A stretch of 64,000 bases of DNA from Mycobacterium asiaticum. GTDB taxonomy: Bacteria > Actinomycetota > Actinomycetes > Mycobacteriales > Mycobacteriaceae. Below, one piece after another: positions 29,657 to 39,976 of the stretch. The position numbers and the translations under genes were made by a program. The stretch lies in assembly GCF_001673635.1 (NCBI RefSeq), contig NZ_LZMH01000046.1, positions 40,245-104,244 of the forward strand, given 5' to 3'. Every line of letters starts with the position of its first letter. Within the stretch, counting starts at the first letter, position 1. The notes beneath the pieces were generated by a model. That model did not search any database. It was given only the letters and a program-made list of their open reading frames with translations, and was not told the origin of the DNA.

Positions 29657-31435
29657 TCAGCCCTGCGGTCGCTTACCAGAGGAAACTTCTTCGGGGTACT
29701 CGTCGTAGAACGGCACATACCCCTCCTTGCGCCCGGCCAGCACGTACAGCGGGTCTTTGACGTCCGAGCCGTACGCCTGCTTGCGCAGCTCCACCTTGCG
29801 GCTCTTGAACGTCGTCGTGTGCTCGAGCGACTCCACCAGCCGCACGAACAGCGGCAGCGCGTAGGAGGGCAGCTCGTCATAGACGGCCCGCGCCAGGGAC
29901 TGGCCGTCGAACTCCTTGCCCTCGCGCAGCTTGATCGCGGCCATGCCGGCGCGTCCGCCGGTATTGGGCACCTCGACGCCGAACACCGTGCACTCCTCGA
30001 CATTGGGATCCGTGGCCACCGCGGCTTCCACCTGGGTAGTGGCCACGTTCTCGCCCTTCCAGCGGAAGGTGTCGCCGAGCCGGTCGACGAACGCGGCGTG
30101 GAACATGCCCTGCGGGCTCATCACGTCACCTGTGTTGAACCAGGTGTCGCCTTCCTTGAAGGCATTGCGCACCAGTTTCTTTTCGGTCGCTGACTTGTCG
30201 GTGTAGCCGTCGAACGGTTGCAGGCGGTTGACCGGGCTGAGCAACAGACCCGGCTCGCCGGCGGGCACCCGCCGGACCCGCCCGTTCTCGTCGCGCACCG
30301 GCTCGCCGGAGTCCGGGTCGTACTCGACGTAGGCCAGCGGCATCGGCGAAATTCCAGTGCTGCGAGGCACATTGAAAATGTTGATGAACGCCGTGGTGCC
30401 CTCGCTGGCGGCGTAGAACTCACAGACCCGGGCGATGCCGAACCGTTTGGTGAATTCCTCCCAGATGTCCGGCCGCAGCCCGTTGCCGGCGATGACGCGG
30501 ACCTTGTGCTTGCGGTCGGTCGGCTTGGGCGGCTGGTTGAGCAGGTACCGGCAGACCTCGCCGATGTAGATGAACGCCGTCGCGTCGGCGGCGATCACCT
30601 CGTCCCAGAACCGCGACGCCGAGAACGACTTGCCCAGCGCCAAAGTCGCGCCGGAGTTGATCACCGACGACACGGCGACCGTCAGCGCGTTGTTGTGGTA
30701 GAGCGGCAGGCAGCTGTACAGCGTGTCGGAGGATTTCAGCCGCAGTCCGATCCCGCCGAACGCGCCGAGGGCCTTGAGCCACCGGTAGTGCGTCATCACG
30801 CTGGCCTTGGGATATCCGGTGGTGCCCGAGGTGAAGATGTAGAAGGCGGTGTCCTTGGCACGCACCGCCGAGGCCGACGACGGGTTGGTCGCCGGCGCCG
30901 TGGTGGCGAATCGCTCCAGGTCTTCGACGGTCAGCACCTCGCCCGCCGACCCGCCGGATTCGCTGACCGCGCTGACCAGGTCGGATTCGGCGATCAGCAC
31001 CTTGGCGTCCAGCAGTCCCAGGCTGTGCTTGAGGACGTCACCGCGCTGGTGGTAGTTGAGCATCCCGGCGATCGCGCCGCACTTGACAACGGCCAGCATG
31101 GTCAGCACCGCATTGGGTGAGTTGCGCAGCATCACGCCGACGACATCGCCTGGGCCGACGCCGCGCGCGGCCAGCACGGCGGCGTATCGATTGGCGGTTG
31201 CGTTGGCGTCTCGGTAGGTGAGCTGTTGGTCGCCGAACTTCAGAAAGATCCGGTCGGCGTAGCGCGCGGCCCGGTCCTGGAATACCGACGCGATCGACAC
31301 CTTGGACCCCGGCCGGGCCAGCAGTCCGGTCACGCCCCGAAGGATCGACGGCGCGTCGGCGATGAGGCCGGGCACTTGCGCGGCGATGTGGGTGAGCTTG
31401 ACTTGGGTGCGCGCGCCGCCCTCGTGATCAGACAC
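29657..31435 (-). CDS. fadD6: Very-long-chain fatty-acid-CoA ligase FadD6
   Basis: 592 residues from GTG 31435, close to M. tuberculosis FadD6. Member of the FATP-like acyl-CoA synthetases that couple fatty-acid uptake to activation. ATP/AMP motif YIFTSGTTGYPKASVMTH near residue 200; VCEFYAASEGTTAFINIFN; the C-terminal ligase motif TWFNTGDVM...FVDRLGDTFRWKGENVATTQVE. GTG overlaps the LOG stop by 8 bp. Membrane-associated probably through the N-terminal region. Confidence 0.95.
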   Translation of the reverse strand: MSDHEGGARTQVKLTHIAAQVPGLIADAPSILRGVTGLLARPGSKVSIASVFQDRAARYADRIFLKFGDQQLTYRDANATANRYAAVLAARGVGPGDVVGVMLRNSPNAVLTMLAVVKCGAIAGMLNYHQRGDVLKHSLGLLDAKVLIAESDLVSAVSESGGSAGEVLTVEDLERFATTAPATNPSSASAVRAKDTAFYIFTSGTTGYPKASVMTHYRWLKALGAFGGIGLRLKSSDTLYSCLPLYHNNALTVAVSSVINSGATLALGKSFSASRFWDEVIAADATAFIYIGEVCRYLLNQPPKPTDRKHKVRVIAGNGLRPDIWEEFTKRFGIARVCEFYAASEGTTAFINIFNVPRSTGISPMPLAYVEYDPDSGEPVRDENGRVRRVPAGEPGLLLSPVNRLQPFDGYTDKSATEKKLVRNAFKEGDTWFNTGDVMSPQGMFHAAFVDRLGDTFRWKGENVATTQVEAAVATDPNVEECTVFGVEVPNTGGRAGMAAIKLREGKEFDGQSLARAVYDELPSYALPLFVRLVESLEHTTTFKSRKVELRKQAYGSDVKDPLYVLAGRKEGYVPFYDEYPEEVSSGKRPQG

Positions 31436-32021
31436 CTGATTCCTCGATTCTCTGCAGCCTTGTCAGGCCGGGCGCGCACGCCTGCAGCGCCTCGCCGACC
31501 TTATCCACCACAACAATCCGATCGACCGCCGCCTGGGAGATGTAGCCGCTGTCGATCAATCCGTATACCCAGGCCAGAAACCCGTCGTAATGCCCCCAGG
31601 GATCCAGCAGCACGATCGGCTTGTCGTGCACGTCGAGATAGCCCTGGGTCCAGGCACTCAACAACTCGTCGAGGGTGCCGACACCGCCCGGCAATGCGAT
31701 GAAAGCGTCCGCGCGCTCCTCCATCACGCGCTTACGCTCGCTCATCGTGTCGGTGACGATCAGTTCGTCGGCATCCCGGTCGGCCAGTTCGCGGTTCTGC
31801 AACATCGTGGGTATCACCCCGACGGTCCAGCCCCCGGCCGCCCGCGCCGCCGAGGCCACCGCGCCCATTGCCGAGACATGCCCGCCGCCCCACACCAGCT
31901 TCCAGCCGCGCGAGGCGATGCTCGCCCCGAGCGACGCGGCGAGCTCGAGTAACTCCGGATGCGTTGGCGAAGCGGCGCAATACACCGCCACCGTCCACTG
32001 ACCGTTGGTCTCTGCGGGCAT
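31428..32021 (-). CDS. LOG-family cytokinin riboside 5'-monophosphate phosphoribohydrolase (Rv1205-like)
   Basis: 197 residues from ATG 32021. LOG motifs are intact: WGGGHVSAMGAVASAAR and the catalytic PGGVGTLDELLSAW, preceded by RKRVMEERADAFIALPGG. LOG enzymes release free bases such as N6-prenyladenines from their nucleotides. M. tuberculosis Rv1205 is a proteasome substrate that makes cytokinins. The C-terminus has ten extra residues (LTRLQRIEESGV) compared with my memory of Rv1205. A TACGTT hexamer seven bases upstream of the ATG indicates a leaderless transcript. Confidence 0.93.
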   Translation of the reverse strand: MPAETNGQWTVAVYCAASPTHPELLELAASLGASIASRGWKLVWGGGHVSAMGAVASAARAAGGWTVGVIPTMLQNRELADRDADELIVTDTMSERKRVMEERADAFIALPGGVGTLDELLSAWTQGYLDVHDKPIVLLDPWGHYDGFLAWVYGLIDSGYISQAAVDRIVVVDKVGEALQACAPGLTRLQRIEESGV

Positions 32022-32028
32022 ACACCGA

Positions 32029-32034
32029 AACGTA
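32029..32034 (-). promoter_or_regulatory. -10 element for leaderless LOG gene
   Basis: Minus-strand TACGTT (32034-32029) is followed by seven bases and ATG 32021. Confidence 0.45.
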
Positions 32035-32079
32035 GACCAACCGCGCAAGCCCTGCGCACGGCCGGGGTGAAGGTCACCA

Positions 32080-32093
32080 TAAACTCACAACGG
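32080..32093 (+). promoter_or_regulatory. -10 element for leaderless ATPase gene
   Basis: TAAACT at 32080-32085, seven bases, GTG 32093. It lies back to back with the LOG promoter in a 71-bp gap. Confidence 0.45.
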
Positions 32094-34216
32094 TGCCGAT
32101 TCGTTGGAACGTCCCACAGCACGCGGCCGCGCTGGAACGGCTGGACGCAGCGCTGGGGGACGCGGGCGGCGGTGTCGTCCTGGGGCCCGACGGCGTCGGC
32201 AAGTCCACCCTGGCCCGGTTGGCCGCCGAACGATTCTGCGAACGGCATCCCGGCACGCTGACCCGTTGGGTCATCGGCACTCCCGCCGAGCGGGTGGTGC
32301 CGTTCGGCGCCTTCGGCCATCTCGTCGACATCGCCGAGATCGGTAAGCCGGCGGCGTTATTGCGGGCCGCGCGTACCTCACTGATGAGGACCGCCGAGCA
32401 AGGCGATCTGCTGCTCGTCGTCGACGAGGCGCACGACCTAGACATCCTGTCGGCCACCCTGGTGTACCAGCTGGCCCTGACCCGCACCGCCCGGATGGTC
32501 GTCACCGCCCGCGCCGACGCCGCCCCCGCCGCGATCGCGGCGTTGTGGACCGACGGACTGTTGGAGCGGATCGACGTCGAGCCGCCGGACGCGGCACGCA
32601 CCGCTGCCGACGTCGACGAATTCCTGGCCCACTTGCCACCACCGGCCCGGGCGGTGTTGGACTACCTGGCCATCCTGGAACCTCTGACGCTGGCCGATCT
32701 GACCGTGCTGGCCGGGGAGGGCGCCGTCGGCCAGGCCGAGGACCTCGGCGCCGCCGAGACCCGGGTACGGGGCGGCAGCGCCACCGACCCGGTGGTCTAC
32801 ACCGCGCACCCGCTGTTCGGCGAACGCGCGAGGACGGCCCTGGGTAAGGACGGCGCGCGGCAACGCCGTACCGATCTGGTCAACCTGCTCTCCCAGCACC
32901 CGTGCGAGCGATTGAGCGACCGGCTGCGGCTGGCCTCGCTGGCGCTGGAATGCGATGCGCTTCAACCGATCACCGAAGTCACCGAGGCAGCGCAGCAGGC
33001 GTTGCGACTGGGTGACTTGCGGCTGGCCGAACGGCTGGCGCGGGCGGCGGTGGATCGGTCGGGCGGCCTTCAGGCCCGGCTGGTCCTCGGCCAGGCGCTG
33101 GCCTGGCAGGGACGCGGCCGCGAGGCGGGCGCGGTGCTGTCGGCGGTGGATCCGGCTGGCCTGTCGGAGCCCGAGCTGATGACGTGGGCGGTACCTACGG
33201 CGGCCAACCAGTTCTGGATGCTCGGCGAGCCCGAACGGGCCACCGCCTTCCTGCAAACCACCCGCAATCGGGTCACCCAGCCCGCGGCCCGCGCGGTGCT
33301 GGACGGGCTGACCGCCACGTTCGCGATGAACTCCGGGAACGTGCAGCGCGCCATCACGTTGGCGACCTCAGTGCTGGACGGTCCGGCCGACAGTGACATG
33401 GCGGTGGCGTGGGCGGCCAGTGCCGCCGCGTTGTCTTCGGCGCGGATGGGCCGGCTGGGCGATGTTCAGCGGTTCGCCGAAACTGCCGCGGCTGCAGAGC
33501 ATCCGGGACTGTTACGGTTCACCGTCGGCTTGAGCCAGATCATCGCGCTGCTGATGGCCGGTGAAGTCGGACAAGCCCAGACGCTGGCTCAACAGTTCAC
33601 CGACTTCGCCGAGCTGCAGCAGCCGGGGCGGTCCATCGGCGAGGCGTTGCTGGCTTATGTACTGCTGGTCAAGGGTGAATTCGCGGCTGCCGCAGCGTTG
33701 TTGGAGCCGGCCGCAGCAGAGCTCGAACGCAGCGGCTACTCCTGGGGACCGTACTCCTTGATGTTGTTGACGACGGCCGTCGCGCGGCAGGGCGACATCC
33801 CCGGCTCGGCAAAAGCACTGCGCCGAGCCGAAACCCGGCACGGTACTAAATCGGCGCTGTTCGCACCCGAGCTCGGCGTGGCCCGCGCCTGGACCAGGGC
33901 GGCGGCACGGGACAACACCGGCGCGATCAGCGCCGCACGCGAAGCCGCCAGAACCGCTGAACGCGCCAAGCAGTCGACCCTGGCGCTACTGGCCTACTAC
34001 GACGCCGTCCGGCTCGGTGATCTGCGCGCTGTCGATCCGCTGACCCGGCTGGCTGACGAAATCGATTGCAAGCTCGGCCATCTGGTGATCCGCCATGCCC
34101 GCGCCCTGACCGGCCGCGATGCGGCCGCCCTGACCGCCGTTGCCGAGGAGTTGGGCGCGATCGGGATGGGCGCGGCGGCAGCCGACGCTGCCGCGCAGGC
34201 CGAGCGCTTCGGCTAG
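32093..34216 (+). CDS. STAND-like AAA ATPase with TPR-type helical repeats, no HTH (Rv1204c-like)
   Basis: 707 residues from GTG 32093. Walker [14 protein letters not shown] near residue 30 and Walker [14 protein letters not shown] near 104 form a P-loop domain of the LuxR/MalT-type STAND group. A winged-helix-like segment follows ([17 protein letters not shown]), then about 400 residues of Ala-rich helical repeats. MalT-like regulators normally end in a LuxR helix-turn-helix; this one ends in [14 protein letters not shown] with none, so it may signal by protein contact or be a truncated regulator. Longer than the M. tuberculosis Rv1204c I recall (~560 residues). Its stop shares CTAG with the convergent dapE stop. 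Confidence 0.85.
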   Translation: MPIRWNVPQHAAALERLDAALGDAGGGVVLGPDGVGKSTLARLAAERFCERHPGTLTRWVIGTPAERVVPFGAFGHLVDIAEIGKPAALLRAARTSLMRTAEQGDLLLVVDEAHDLDILSATLVYQLALTRTARMVVTARADAAPAAIAALWTDGLLERIDVEPPDAARTAADVDEFLAHLPPPARAVLDYLAILEPLTLADLTVLAGEGAVGQAEDLGAAETRVRGGSATDPVVYTAHPLFGERARTALGKDGARQRRTDLVNLLSQHPCERLSDRLRLASLALECDALQPITEVTEAAQQALRLGDLRLAERLARAAVDRSGGLQARLVLGQALAWQGRGREAGAVLSAVDPAGLSEPELMTWAVPTAANQFWMLGEPERATAFLQTTRNRVTQPAARAVLDGLTATFAMNSGNVQRAITLATSVLDGPADSDMAVAWAASAAALSSARMGRLGDVQRFAETAAAAEHPGLLRFTVGLSQIIALLMAGEVGQAQTLAQQFTDFAELQQPGRSIGEALLAYVLLVKGEFAAAAALLEPAAAELERSGYSWGPYSLMLLTTAVARQGDIPGSAKALRRAETRHGTKSALFAPELGVARAWTRAAARDNTGAISAAREAARTAERAKQSTLALLAYYDAVRLGDLRAVDPLTRLADEIDCKLGHLVIRHARALTGRDAAALTAVAEELGAIGMGAAAADAAAQAERFG

Positions 34217-35277
34217 CCGCTCAGGTAGGCGCGCAACATCTCCACCGCGGTGGTGATGTTGGCCACCGGCACCCGCTCGTCACGCTTGTGCGCCAGGTTG
34301 GGGTCACCGGGGCCGTAGTTGAGCGCCGGAATACCAAGCGCGGCAAAGCGAGACACATCCGTCCAGCCGTACTTCGCGCGCACCTGGCCGTCGGCGGCCT
34401 CGACCAGCGCCTTCGCGGGCGGCGCTGTGAGCCCGGGCAGCGCACCGGCGGCCGAATCGGTCAACTCGATCCGCACGTCGAGTCCGTCGAGCACCTCGTG
34501 GACATGCCGCAACGCGGCCTCCGGCGACCGGTCCGGGGCGAAGCGGAAGTTGATCGTCACCGAGGCGGCGTCGGGAATGACGTTCCCCGCCACTCCGCCG
34601 TCCACGCGGACGGCCGACAAGCCCTCGCGATAAACGCAGCCGTCGATGTCCACGCTGCGCGCGGTGTACGAGGACAGCCGGTCCAGCACGGCGCGGAGTT
34701 TGTGAATGGCGTTGTCGCCCAACCAAGATCGAGCCGAATGCGCGCGAGTGCCGCTGGCGCTGACGACGACGCGCAGCGTGCCCTGGCAGCCCGCCTCGAT
34801 GAACCCGGCGGTGGGCTCGCCCAGGATCGCCACGTCGGCGCCCAGCCACTCCGGCAGTTCACGTTCCAGGCGCCCCAAACCATTTGCGGCCGAATCGATT
34901 TCCTCGCAGTCGTAGAACACCAGCGTCAGGTCGTGTACCGGTGCGCGCACCGTGGCGGCCAGGTGCAAGAAGACCGCGTCGCCGGATTTCATATCCGCGG
35001 CGCCGCAGCCGTACAGCAGGTCGCCCTCGATCCGGCTGGGCAGATTATCGGCCACCGGGACGGTGTCCAGGTGCCCGGCGAGCAGCACCCGCGACGGCAG
35101 GCCCAGCGCCGTACGCGCCAGCACGGCGTTGCCGTTGCGGACGATTTCGAAGCCCGTCGTCTGTGCCCGCAGCGCCGCCTCCACCTCGTCGGCGATGCGC
35201 CCTTCGGCGCGTGACTCGCTGGGGATGTCCACCAACGCCGCGGTCAGCGCGACGGGATCTCCGGATAGGTCCAGCAC
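34213..35277 (-). CDS. dapE: N-succinyl-L,L-diaminopimelate desuccinylase
   Basis: 354 residues from GTG 35277 ([20 protein letters not shown]), exactly the M. tuberculosis length; the open frame continues upstream through the divergent region but is not used. M20 metallopeptidase that releases succinate to give L,L-diaminopimelate for lysine and peptidoglycan. Zinc and catalytic motifs: [44 protein letters not shown]. The lid domain contains [20 protein letters not shown]. Divergent from dapD, an earlier step of the same pathway. Confidence 0.96.
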   Translation of the reverse strand: MLDLSGDPVALTAALVDIPSESRAEGRIADEVEAALRAQTTGFEIVRNGNAVLARTALGLPSRVLLAGHLDTVPVADNLPSRIEGDLLYGCGAADMKSGDAVFLHLAATVRAPVHDLTLVFYDCEEIDSAANGLGRLERELPEWLGADVAILGEPTAGFIEAGCQGTLRVVVSASGTRAHSARSWLGDNAIHKLRAVLDRLSSYTARSVDIDGCVYREGLSAVRVDGGVAGNVIPDAASVTINFRFAPDRSPEAALRHVHEVLDGLDVRIELTDSAAGALPGLTAPPAKALVEAADGQVRAKYGWTDVSRFAALGIPALNYGPGDPNLAHKRDERVPVANITTAVEMLRAYLSG

Positions 35278-35296
35278 GAGGTCAAGCCTAACCACC

Positions 35297-35356
35297 GCGA
35301 GCAGACGCAAAGGCACCTGTTCTATTCGAAAACCGGGCGCTTTTGTGTCTGCTCGC
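35297..35356. repeat. Diverged copy of the dispersed palindromic repeat, in the dapE/dapD divergent promoter region
   Basis: Left arm 35297-35317 and right arm about 35336-35356 pair with roughly 3 mismatches in 21. The left arm starts GCGAGCAGACGCAAAGG, matching the left arm at 23864. Unlike that copy it lies between two starts, and its right arm overlaps the likely dapD -35. Confidence 0.85.
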
Positions 35357-35372
35357 CCGGGGACAGTAACCT
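35343..35372 (+). promoter_or_regulatory. Leaderless dapD promoter
   Basis: -10 TAACCT at 35367-35372, seven bases before GTG 35380; possible -35 TTGTGT at 35343-35348, inside the right arm of the palindromic repeat. Confidence 0.45.
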
Positions 35373-35379
35373 GACCGCC

Positions 35380-36324
35380 GTGACTGGAGCTGCAGGTATT
35401 GGCCTGGCGACCCTCGCCTCCGACGGATCTGTCCTGGACGCCTGGTTCCCCGAGCCAGAACTGACCGAATCTGACACCAGCGCTACCACGCGGGTGGCGT
35501 TGTCGGACCTGCCCGCCGTGCTCGGTGCCCTGGTCGGCCGCGACGACGATAGGCAGACCGAGACGATCGCGGTACGCACCGTCATCGGCGACCTCGATGA
35601 TCAAGCCACCGACGCCTACGACGCCTACCTGCGACTGCACCTGCTCTCACACCGGCTGGTGGCGCCACACGGGCTGAACGCCGGCGGCTTCTTCGGGGTG
35701 CTGACCAACGTGGTCTGGACGAACCGCGGCCCGTGCGCCATCGAGGGCTTCGAGGCGGTGCGCGCGCGGATGCGTCGACACGGTCCCGTGACGGTGTACG
35801 GCATCGACAAATTCCCGCGGATGGTCGACTACGTGCTGCCGTCGGGTGTGCGCATCGCCGACGCGGACCGCGTGCGTCTGGGCGCGCATCTGGCGCCGGG
35901 CACCACCGTGATGCACGAGGGCTTCGTCAACTACAACGCCGGCACCCTGGGCGCTTCCATGGTGGAGGGCCGCATCTCGGCGGGCGTGGTGGTCGGCGAC
36001 GGATCCGACGTCGGCGGCGGCGCGTCCATCATGGGCACGCTGTCCGGTGGCGGCGAGCAGGTCATCTCGATCGGCAAGCGCTGCCTGCTGGGCGCCAACG
36101 CCGGGCTGGGCATCTCCCTGGGCGACGACTGCGTCGTGGAGGCCGGCCTGTATGTCACGGCCGGCACCAAGGTCACGCTGCCCGACGGCACCTCGGTCAA
36201 GGCGCGCGAGCTGTCCAACAGCAACAACCTGCTGTTCCGGCGCAACTCGCTGTCGGGGACGGTCGAGGTGGTCTCCCGCGACGGTCAGGGCATCGCGCTC
36301 AACGAAGAACTGCACGCCAACTAG
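35380..36324 (+). CDS. dapD: 2,3,4,5-tetrahydropyridine-2,6-dicarboxylate N-succinyltransferase
   Basis: 314 residues from GTG 35380. It adds succinate to tetrahydrodipicolinate in the lysine/diaminopimelate route. The N-terminal domain is actinobacterial ([20 protein letters not shown]). The hexapeptide left-handed beta-helix spans ~170-270: [57 protein letters not shown]. The C-terminal strand ends [17 protein letters not shown]. Three residues shorter than M. tuberculosis DapD. The stop shares CTAG with the convergent transporter gene. Confidence 0.96.
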   Translation: MTGAAGIGLATLASDGSVLDAWFPEPELTESDTSATTRVALSDLPAVLGALVGRDDDRQTETIAVRTVIGDLDDQATDAYDAYLRLHLLSHRLVAPHGLNAGGFFGVLTNVVWTNRGPCAIEGFEAVRARMRRHGPVTVYGIDKFPRMVDYVLPSGVRIADADRVRLGAHLAPGTTVMHEGFVNYNAGTLGASMVEGRISAGVVVGDGSDVGGGASIMGTLSGGGEQVISIGKRCLLGANAGLGISLGDDCVVEAGLYVTAGTKVTLPDGTSVKARELSNSNNLLFRRNSLSGTVEVVSRDGQGIALNEELHAN

Positions 36325-37622
36325 ACATCCCCGATCGCGGCGGCACCGGTCTCGGGCAGCAGATACGTGCACACCAGGCTGGTCGCGACCAGCCCGGCCA
36401 GCAGCAGCCCCACCGACCAGCTGCCGTAGGCGGCCAGCAGCGTCCCCGCGATCAGCGGCGGGATCGCGCCCCCGGCGATGCCCCCGAAGTTCACGGCCAG
36501 CGCTGACGCGGTGTAGCGGTAGCGGGTGGCGAACAACTCCGGAATGAAGGACGCGGTGGGGCCCGAGCTGATCCCGACGATGGCGTAGATGCCGATGATC
36601 GCCACCGCATAGCCGGTCGGGCTACCGGTCCCGATCAGCGGCACCACCACCAGCGACCACGGCAGGCACGCCCCGAACCCGATCAGCATGATGCGGCGCC
36701 GGCCGTACCGGTCGGACAGGATGGCCGAGACCGCGACGGACGCCATGCTGGCGAACCCGCCCAGCACGCCGATGGACAGGATCAGGCAGCGCGAATAGCC
36801 GAGGTGGTGCAGGGCATAGCTGGGCAGAAAAGTGCTGGCCATATACACCATCCCGAACGCCGTCAGGACGGTACCGGCGGCCAGTGCGACCTGGTGGCGC
36901 TGCAGCCGCAGCACCTCTGACACCGGTGCGTCGGGGACCAGGTTGCGGGCTTTCTCCGCCGCGAACACCGGGGTCTCTTCGATGTTGAGCCGCACGTACA
37001 GGGCGATGACGATCATCGCCGCGCTGATCAGGAACGGAACCCGCCAGCCCCATTGCACGAACGCCGGGCTGTTCTCGCCGATGGTGTAGTCCACCGCGAG
37101 GAAGGTCAGACTGGCCAGCACGGTGGCGCTGCCGCCGCCGATCAGGGTGAACATGCCGTAGCGGCCCCGCTTGTCCGGGGGCGCGTACTCGGCGCTGAGC
37201 AATGCCGACCCCGCCCACTCGCCGCCGACGGCGAATCCCTGCATCAGTCGCAGGGTGGTCAGGATCAGCGGCGCGGCGACGCCGATGGCGGCCGTGCTGG
37301 GCACCAGGCCCACCGCCACCGTCGAGCAGGCCATGATCAGCAGGGTGGCGATCAGGGTCTTCTTACGGCCCAGCCGGTCCCCGTAGTAGCCGAACACCGC
37401 CGCGCCCAGCGGCCGGGACAGAAAGGCCGCAGCGAACGTCCCCATCGAGGCGATGGTGCCCACCGTCGCGCTCAGATGCGGGAAGAACACGACCGGAAAG
37501 ACCAGCGCCGCGGCGGTTCCGTAGATCAGGAAGTCGTAGTACTCGATCGCCGACCCGACATAGCAGGCCACCGCGACACGTCTCATCGATGTGCCGCTGG
37601 GAGCGGGCGCAACCGTCACCAC
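36321..37622 (-). CDS. MFS transporter, metabolite:H+ symporter type (Rv1200-like)
   Basis: 433 residues with twelve membrane helices. The loop 2-3 motif [13 protein letters not shown] and its second-half equivalent [11 protein letters not shown] are present, as is [13 protein letters not shown] in helix 1, which is typical of the MHS family (sugar, organic-acid or osmolyte:proton symporters such as ShiA, ProP, KgtP). The substrate cannot be told from sequence. Convergent with dapD, sharing the palindromic CTAG as both stop codons; 133 bp separate it from upstream fadD36. Confidence 0.93.
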   Translation of the reverse strand: MVTVAPAPSGTSMRRVAVACYVGSAIEYYDFLIYGTAAALVFPVVFFPHLSATVGTIASMGTFAAAFLSRPLGAAVFGYYGDRLGRKKTLIATLLIMACSTVAVGLVPSTAAIGVAAPLILTTLRLMQGFAVGGEWAGSALLSAEYAPPDKRGRYGMFTLIGGGSATVLASLTFLAVDYTIGENSPAFVQWGWRVPFLISAAMIVIALYVRLNIEETPVFAAEKARNLVPDAPVSEVLRLQRHQVALAAGTVLTAFGMVYMASTFLPSYALHHLGYSRCLILSIGVLGGFASMASVAVSAILSDRYGRRRIMLIGFGACLPWSLVVVPLIGTGSPTGYAVAIIGIYAIVGISSGPTASFIPELFATRYRYTASALAVNFGGIAGGAIPPLIAGTLLAAYGSWSVGLLLAGLVATSLVCTYLLPETGAAAIGDV

Positions 37623-37755
37623 GGTGACTCCCAGACAGCGTTCCCCCGTCGATCCACCCTGAAGACGTTAAGTGACACCGCACCGTCTTGCCCGCTGGAG
37701 AACCTGCCAACATGCTGCGAGTCCGGTAACGAATACGCTACGGCCGGTTCGGGTC

Positions 37756-39165
37756 TCAGCCTTCGGCCAGCAGTTGCTTCTTGAGCACCTTGCCCAACGC
37801 GTTGCGCGGCAGCGAGTCCACGATCCGCACCTCGCGTGGACGTTTGTGCACCGAAAGTTGTTCGGCGACATACTGGATGAGTTCCTCGGGCTTGATCTCG
37901 GGCGAACCGACGACGTACGCGACGATCCGCTGGCCGAGATCGTCGTCGGGCACCCCCACCACCGCCGCCTCGGCGACGTCCGGATGACCGAGCAGCACGG
38001 TCTCGATCTCGCCTGCGCCGATGCGGTATCCGCCTGATTTGATCAGATCGACGGATTCGCGTCCCACGATGCGGTGCATGCCGCCGCTGTCGATGACGGC
38101 GACGTCTCCGGTGCGGTACCAGCCGTCCGGGGTGAATGCCTCGGCGGTGGCCTCGGGCCGGTTCAGATAGCCGTCGAACAGCGTCGGGCCCCGAACATGG
38201 AGGCGCCCAACAGTTTCCCCATCATGGGCAGCCAGCTCCCCGTGGTCGTCGACCAGTCGGGTCTGCACGCCCGCCAACGGCAGGCCGACCCAGCCCGGGC
38301 GGCGTTCACCGTCGGCGCGGGTGGACACGGTGATCAGCGACTCCGAGGCACCGTAGCGCTCGATAGGCCGATGCCCGGTCCGTTGCTCCAGCCCCTCGAA
38401 CACCGGCACCGGCAGCGCCGCACTGCCCGAGACCAACAGTCGCGCCGGTTTGAGCGCTTCGGCGGCGGCCCGGTCGGCCACCACGCGTGACCACACCGTC
38501 GGGACGCCGAAGTACAGGGTGCCCTTTGCGGCCGCGTATCCGGCCGGCGTCGGTTTCCCCGTGTGCACGAAGCGATTTCCCACTCGCAGCGACCCCAGCA
38601 GACCGAGCACCAGCCCATGAATGTGGTACAGCGGCAGGCCGTGCACCAGTACGTCGTCGGGCGTCCATTGCCAGGCTTCCGCCAACGCGTCGAGGTCCGC
38701 GGCGATGGCCCGCCGGCTGACCTGCACACCTTTGGGCAATCCCGTTGTGCCCGAGGTGTATACGACCATGGCCGGGGAATCCGGCGCCGGTTCGGGATAG
38801 CGGTGCCAGGACCGGGCGTGCAGCCGAACCGGGATGTGCGGCAGGCCTTCCGGGTCGTCGGGCTCCGGCCCGAGCCAGGCCTGGGCGCCCGAGTCGGTGA
38901 GCATGTGGCGGCGCTCGGCGACGCCGACGTCGGCGGGTACCGGTACCACGGGGACGCCGGCGATCAGGCATCCGGTGATCGCCAGCACGGTCGATGCGGT
39001 GGGCGTTGCCAGCACCGCGACCCGCTGTGCCCCGGCCACCCGCTCGGCCACCGAGGTGGCCGCGCCAACCAGGTCGCTGCGGCTCAATGTGAAGCCGTCG
39101 ATCCTGACCGCGTCGGGAATGTCGGTCTGGGTGACGACCGCGGGGTTGAGCGAGGTCAGCAGCAC
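37756..39165 (-). CDS. fadD36: Acyl-CoA synthetase FadD36
   Basis: 469 residues from GTG 39165 (VLLTSLNPAVV), matching the M. tuberculosis FadD36 start; the longer frame is an antisense shadow of the next gene. AMP-forming ligase: VVYTSGTTGLPKGVQVSRRA, YGASESLITVSTRADGERRPGWVGLPLAG, GWYRTGDVAVI, and GRESVDLIKSGGYRIGAGEIE with the conserved C-terminal lysine in LPRNALGKVLKKQL. It is close to malonyl/methylmalonyl-CoA synthetases in overall motif set, so a short or branched substrate is possible. Lies 13 bp after the Rv1192-like gene. Confidence 0.93.
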   Translation of the reverse strand: MLLTSLNPAVVTQTDIPDAVRIDGFTLSRSDLVGAATSVAERVAGAQRVAVLATPTASTVLAITGCLIAGVPVVPVPADVGVAERRHMLTDSGAQAWLGPEPDDPEGLPHIPVRLHARSWHRYPEPAPDSPAMVVYTSGTTGLPKGVQVSRRAIAADLDALAEAWQWTPDDVLVHGLPLYHIHGLVLGLLGSLRVGNRFVHTGKPTPAGYAAAKGTLYFGVPTVWSRVVADRAAAEALKPARLLVSGSAALPVPVFEGLEQRTGHRPIERYGASESLITVSTRADGERRPGWVGLPLAGVQTRLVDDHGELAAHDGETVGRLHVRGPTLFDGYLNRPEATAEAFTPDGWYRTGDVAVIDSGGMHRIVGRESVDLIKSGGYRIGAGEIETVLLGHPDVAEAAVVGVPDDDLGQRIVAYVVGSPEIKPEELIQYVAEQLSVHKRPREVRIVDSLPRNALGKVLKKQLLAEG

Positions 39166-39178
39166 GTCAGCGAGGGTA

Positions 39179-39976
39179 TTACGCCGAGCGGACCGGATTG
39201 GCGACGGGCCTGGGAAACAACGGCCGCAGCGCCGCCGGCGGCCGGAACGGCGTCCAGGTCCCGGCCGGCTGGGCCAGCCGGTCCGCGATGGCCCAGATGG
39301 TCGCCGGATGGTGCCCATAGCCGATGTGGCTGCTCAACACCGCGATGTTCTCCGCGCGCTCGGACGACGCGTCGATGCAGGTCTGCCAGGCCACCATGCC
39401 GTCGTAGCGCGAGTAGATCGAGCTCGACGGCACCGGTAGGGGTTCGTTCTCGCTCGCCAGCGGCAGCTCGTGCCGCTCGGCGTGCAGCCGCGCGAACAGG
39501 TTGAAGCTTGCGGTGGCGCGCGACTGGCCGGCGTGCTGCATCCGGTACGGGCTGCCCAAGGTGATCACCTGGCGGACCGCCGCCGGATTACGGCGGGCCA
39601 ACCGGCGCGCAAAGATGCCGCCCAGGCTCCAGCCGATCAGGCTGACGGGCGCGTCGTATCGGGTGTGCAGCTCGTCGAGCAGGTCGTAGATGCCCGCCAC
39701 CACCTTGGGAGTCGGGCCGATATTGACGCCCAGGCCCCACCCGTGGGCCCGATATCCGAGCCGGGTCAACACCCGGCGCAGCGTGTACGTGGTGCCGTCG
39801 CCGGCGAGTAGACCCGGCAGCACCAGCACGGGGTGCCGATCTCCTACCGGCAGCTTGTGCTGCAGCGGCAGCACGCTGAGCAGCTGGCCGTACTCGACCA
39901 CCGCACGCGGAATGTCGGTGAGGTAGAGCCCCAGCGGGGGCGCGGAATCGATTGTCCCGGCTGTCACCATCGTCAC
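39179..39976 (-). CDS. Alpha/beta hydrolase (Rv1192-like)
   Basis: 265 residues from GTG 39976 (GTGACGATGG), overlapping the preceding stop by 4 bp. Lipase-like fold: VLVLPGLLAGDGTTYTLRRVL, nucleophile elbow GWSLGGIFAR near residue 118, acid in YSRYDGMV, and the terminal His in SSHIGYGHHPATIW. The pattern resembles short cytosolic esterases. It forms a three-gene run with the Rv1191-like hydrolase and fadD36, which suggests ester cleavage followed by CoA activation of the released acid (inference). Confidence 0.9.
   Translation of the reverse strand: MTMVTAGTIDSAPPLGLYLTDIPRAVVEYGQLLSVLPLQHKLPVGDRHPVLVLPGLLAGDGTTYTLRRVLTRLGYRAHGWGLGVNIGPTPKVVAGIYDLLDELHTRYDAPVSLIGWSLGGIFARRLARRNPAAVRQVITLGSPYRMQHAGQSRATASFNLFARLHAERHELPLASENEPLPVPSSSIYSRYDGMVAWQTCIDASSERAENIAVLSSHIGYGHHPATIWAIADRLAQPAGTWTPFRPPAALRPLFPRPVANPVRSA

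Noticed and set aside
35278..35640. 121-residue N-terminal extension of DapE
   Set aside because: Would run through the palindromic repeat and into dapD; GTG 35277 gives the exact family length.
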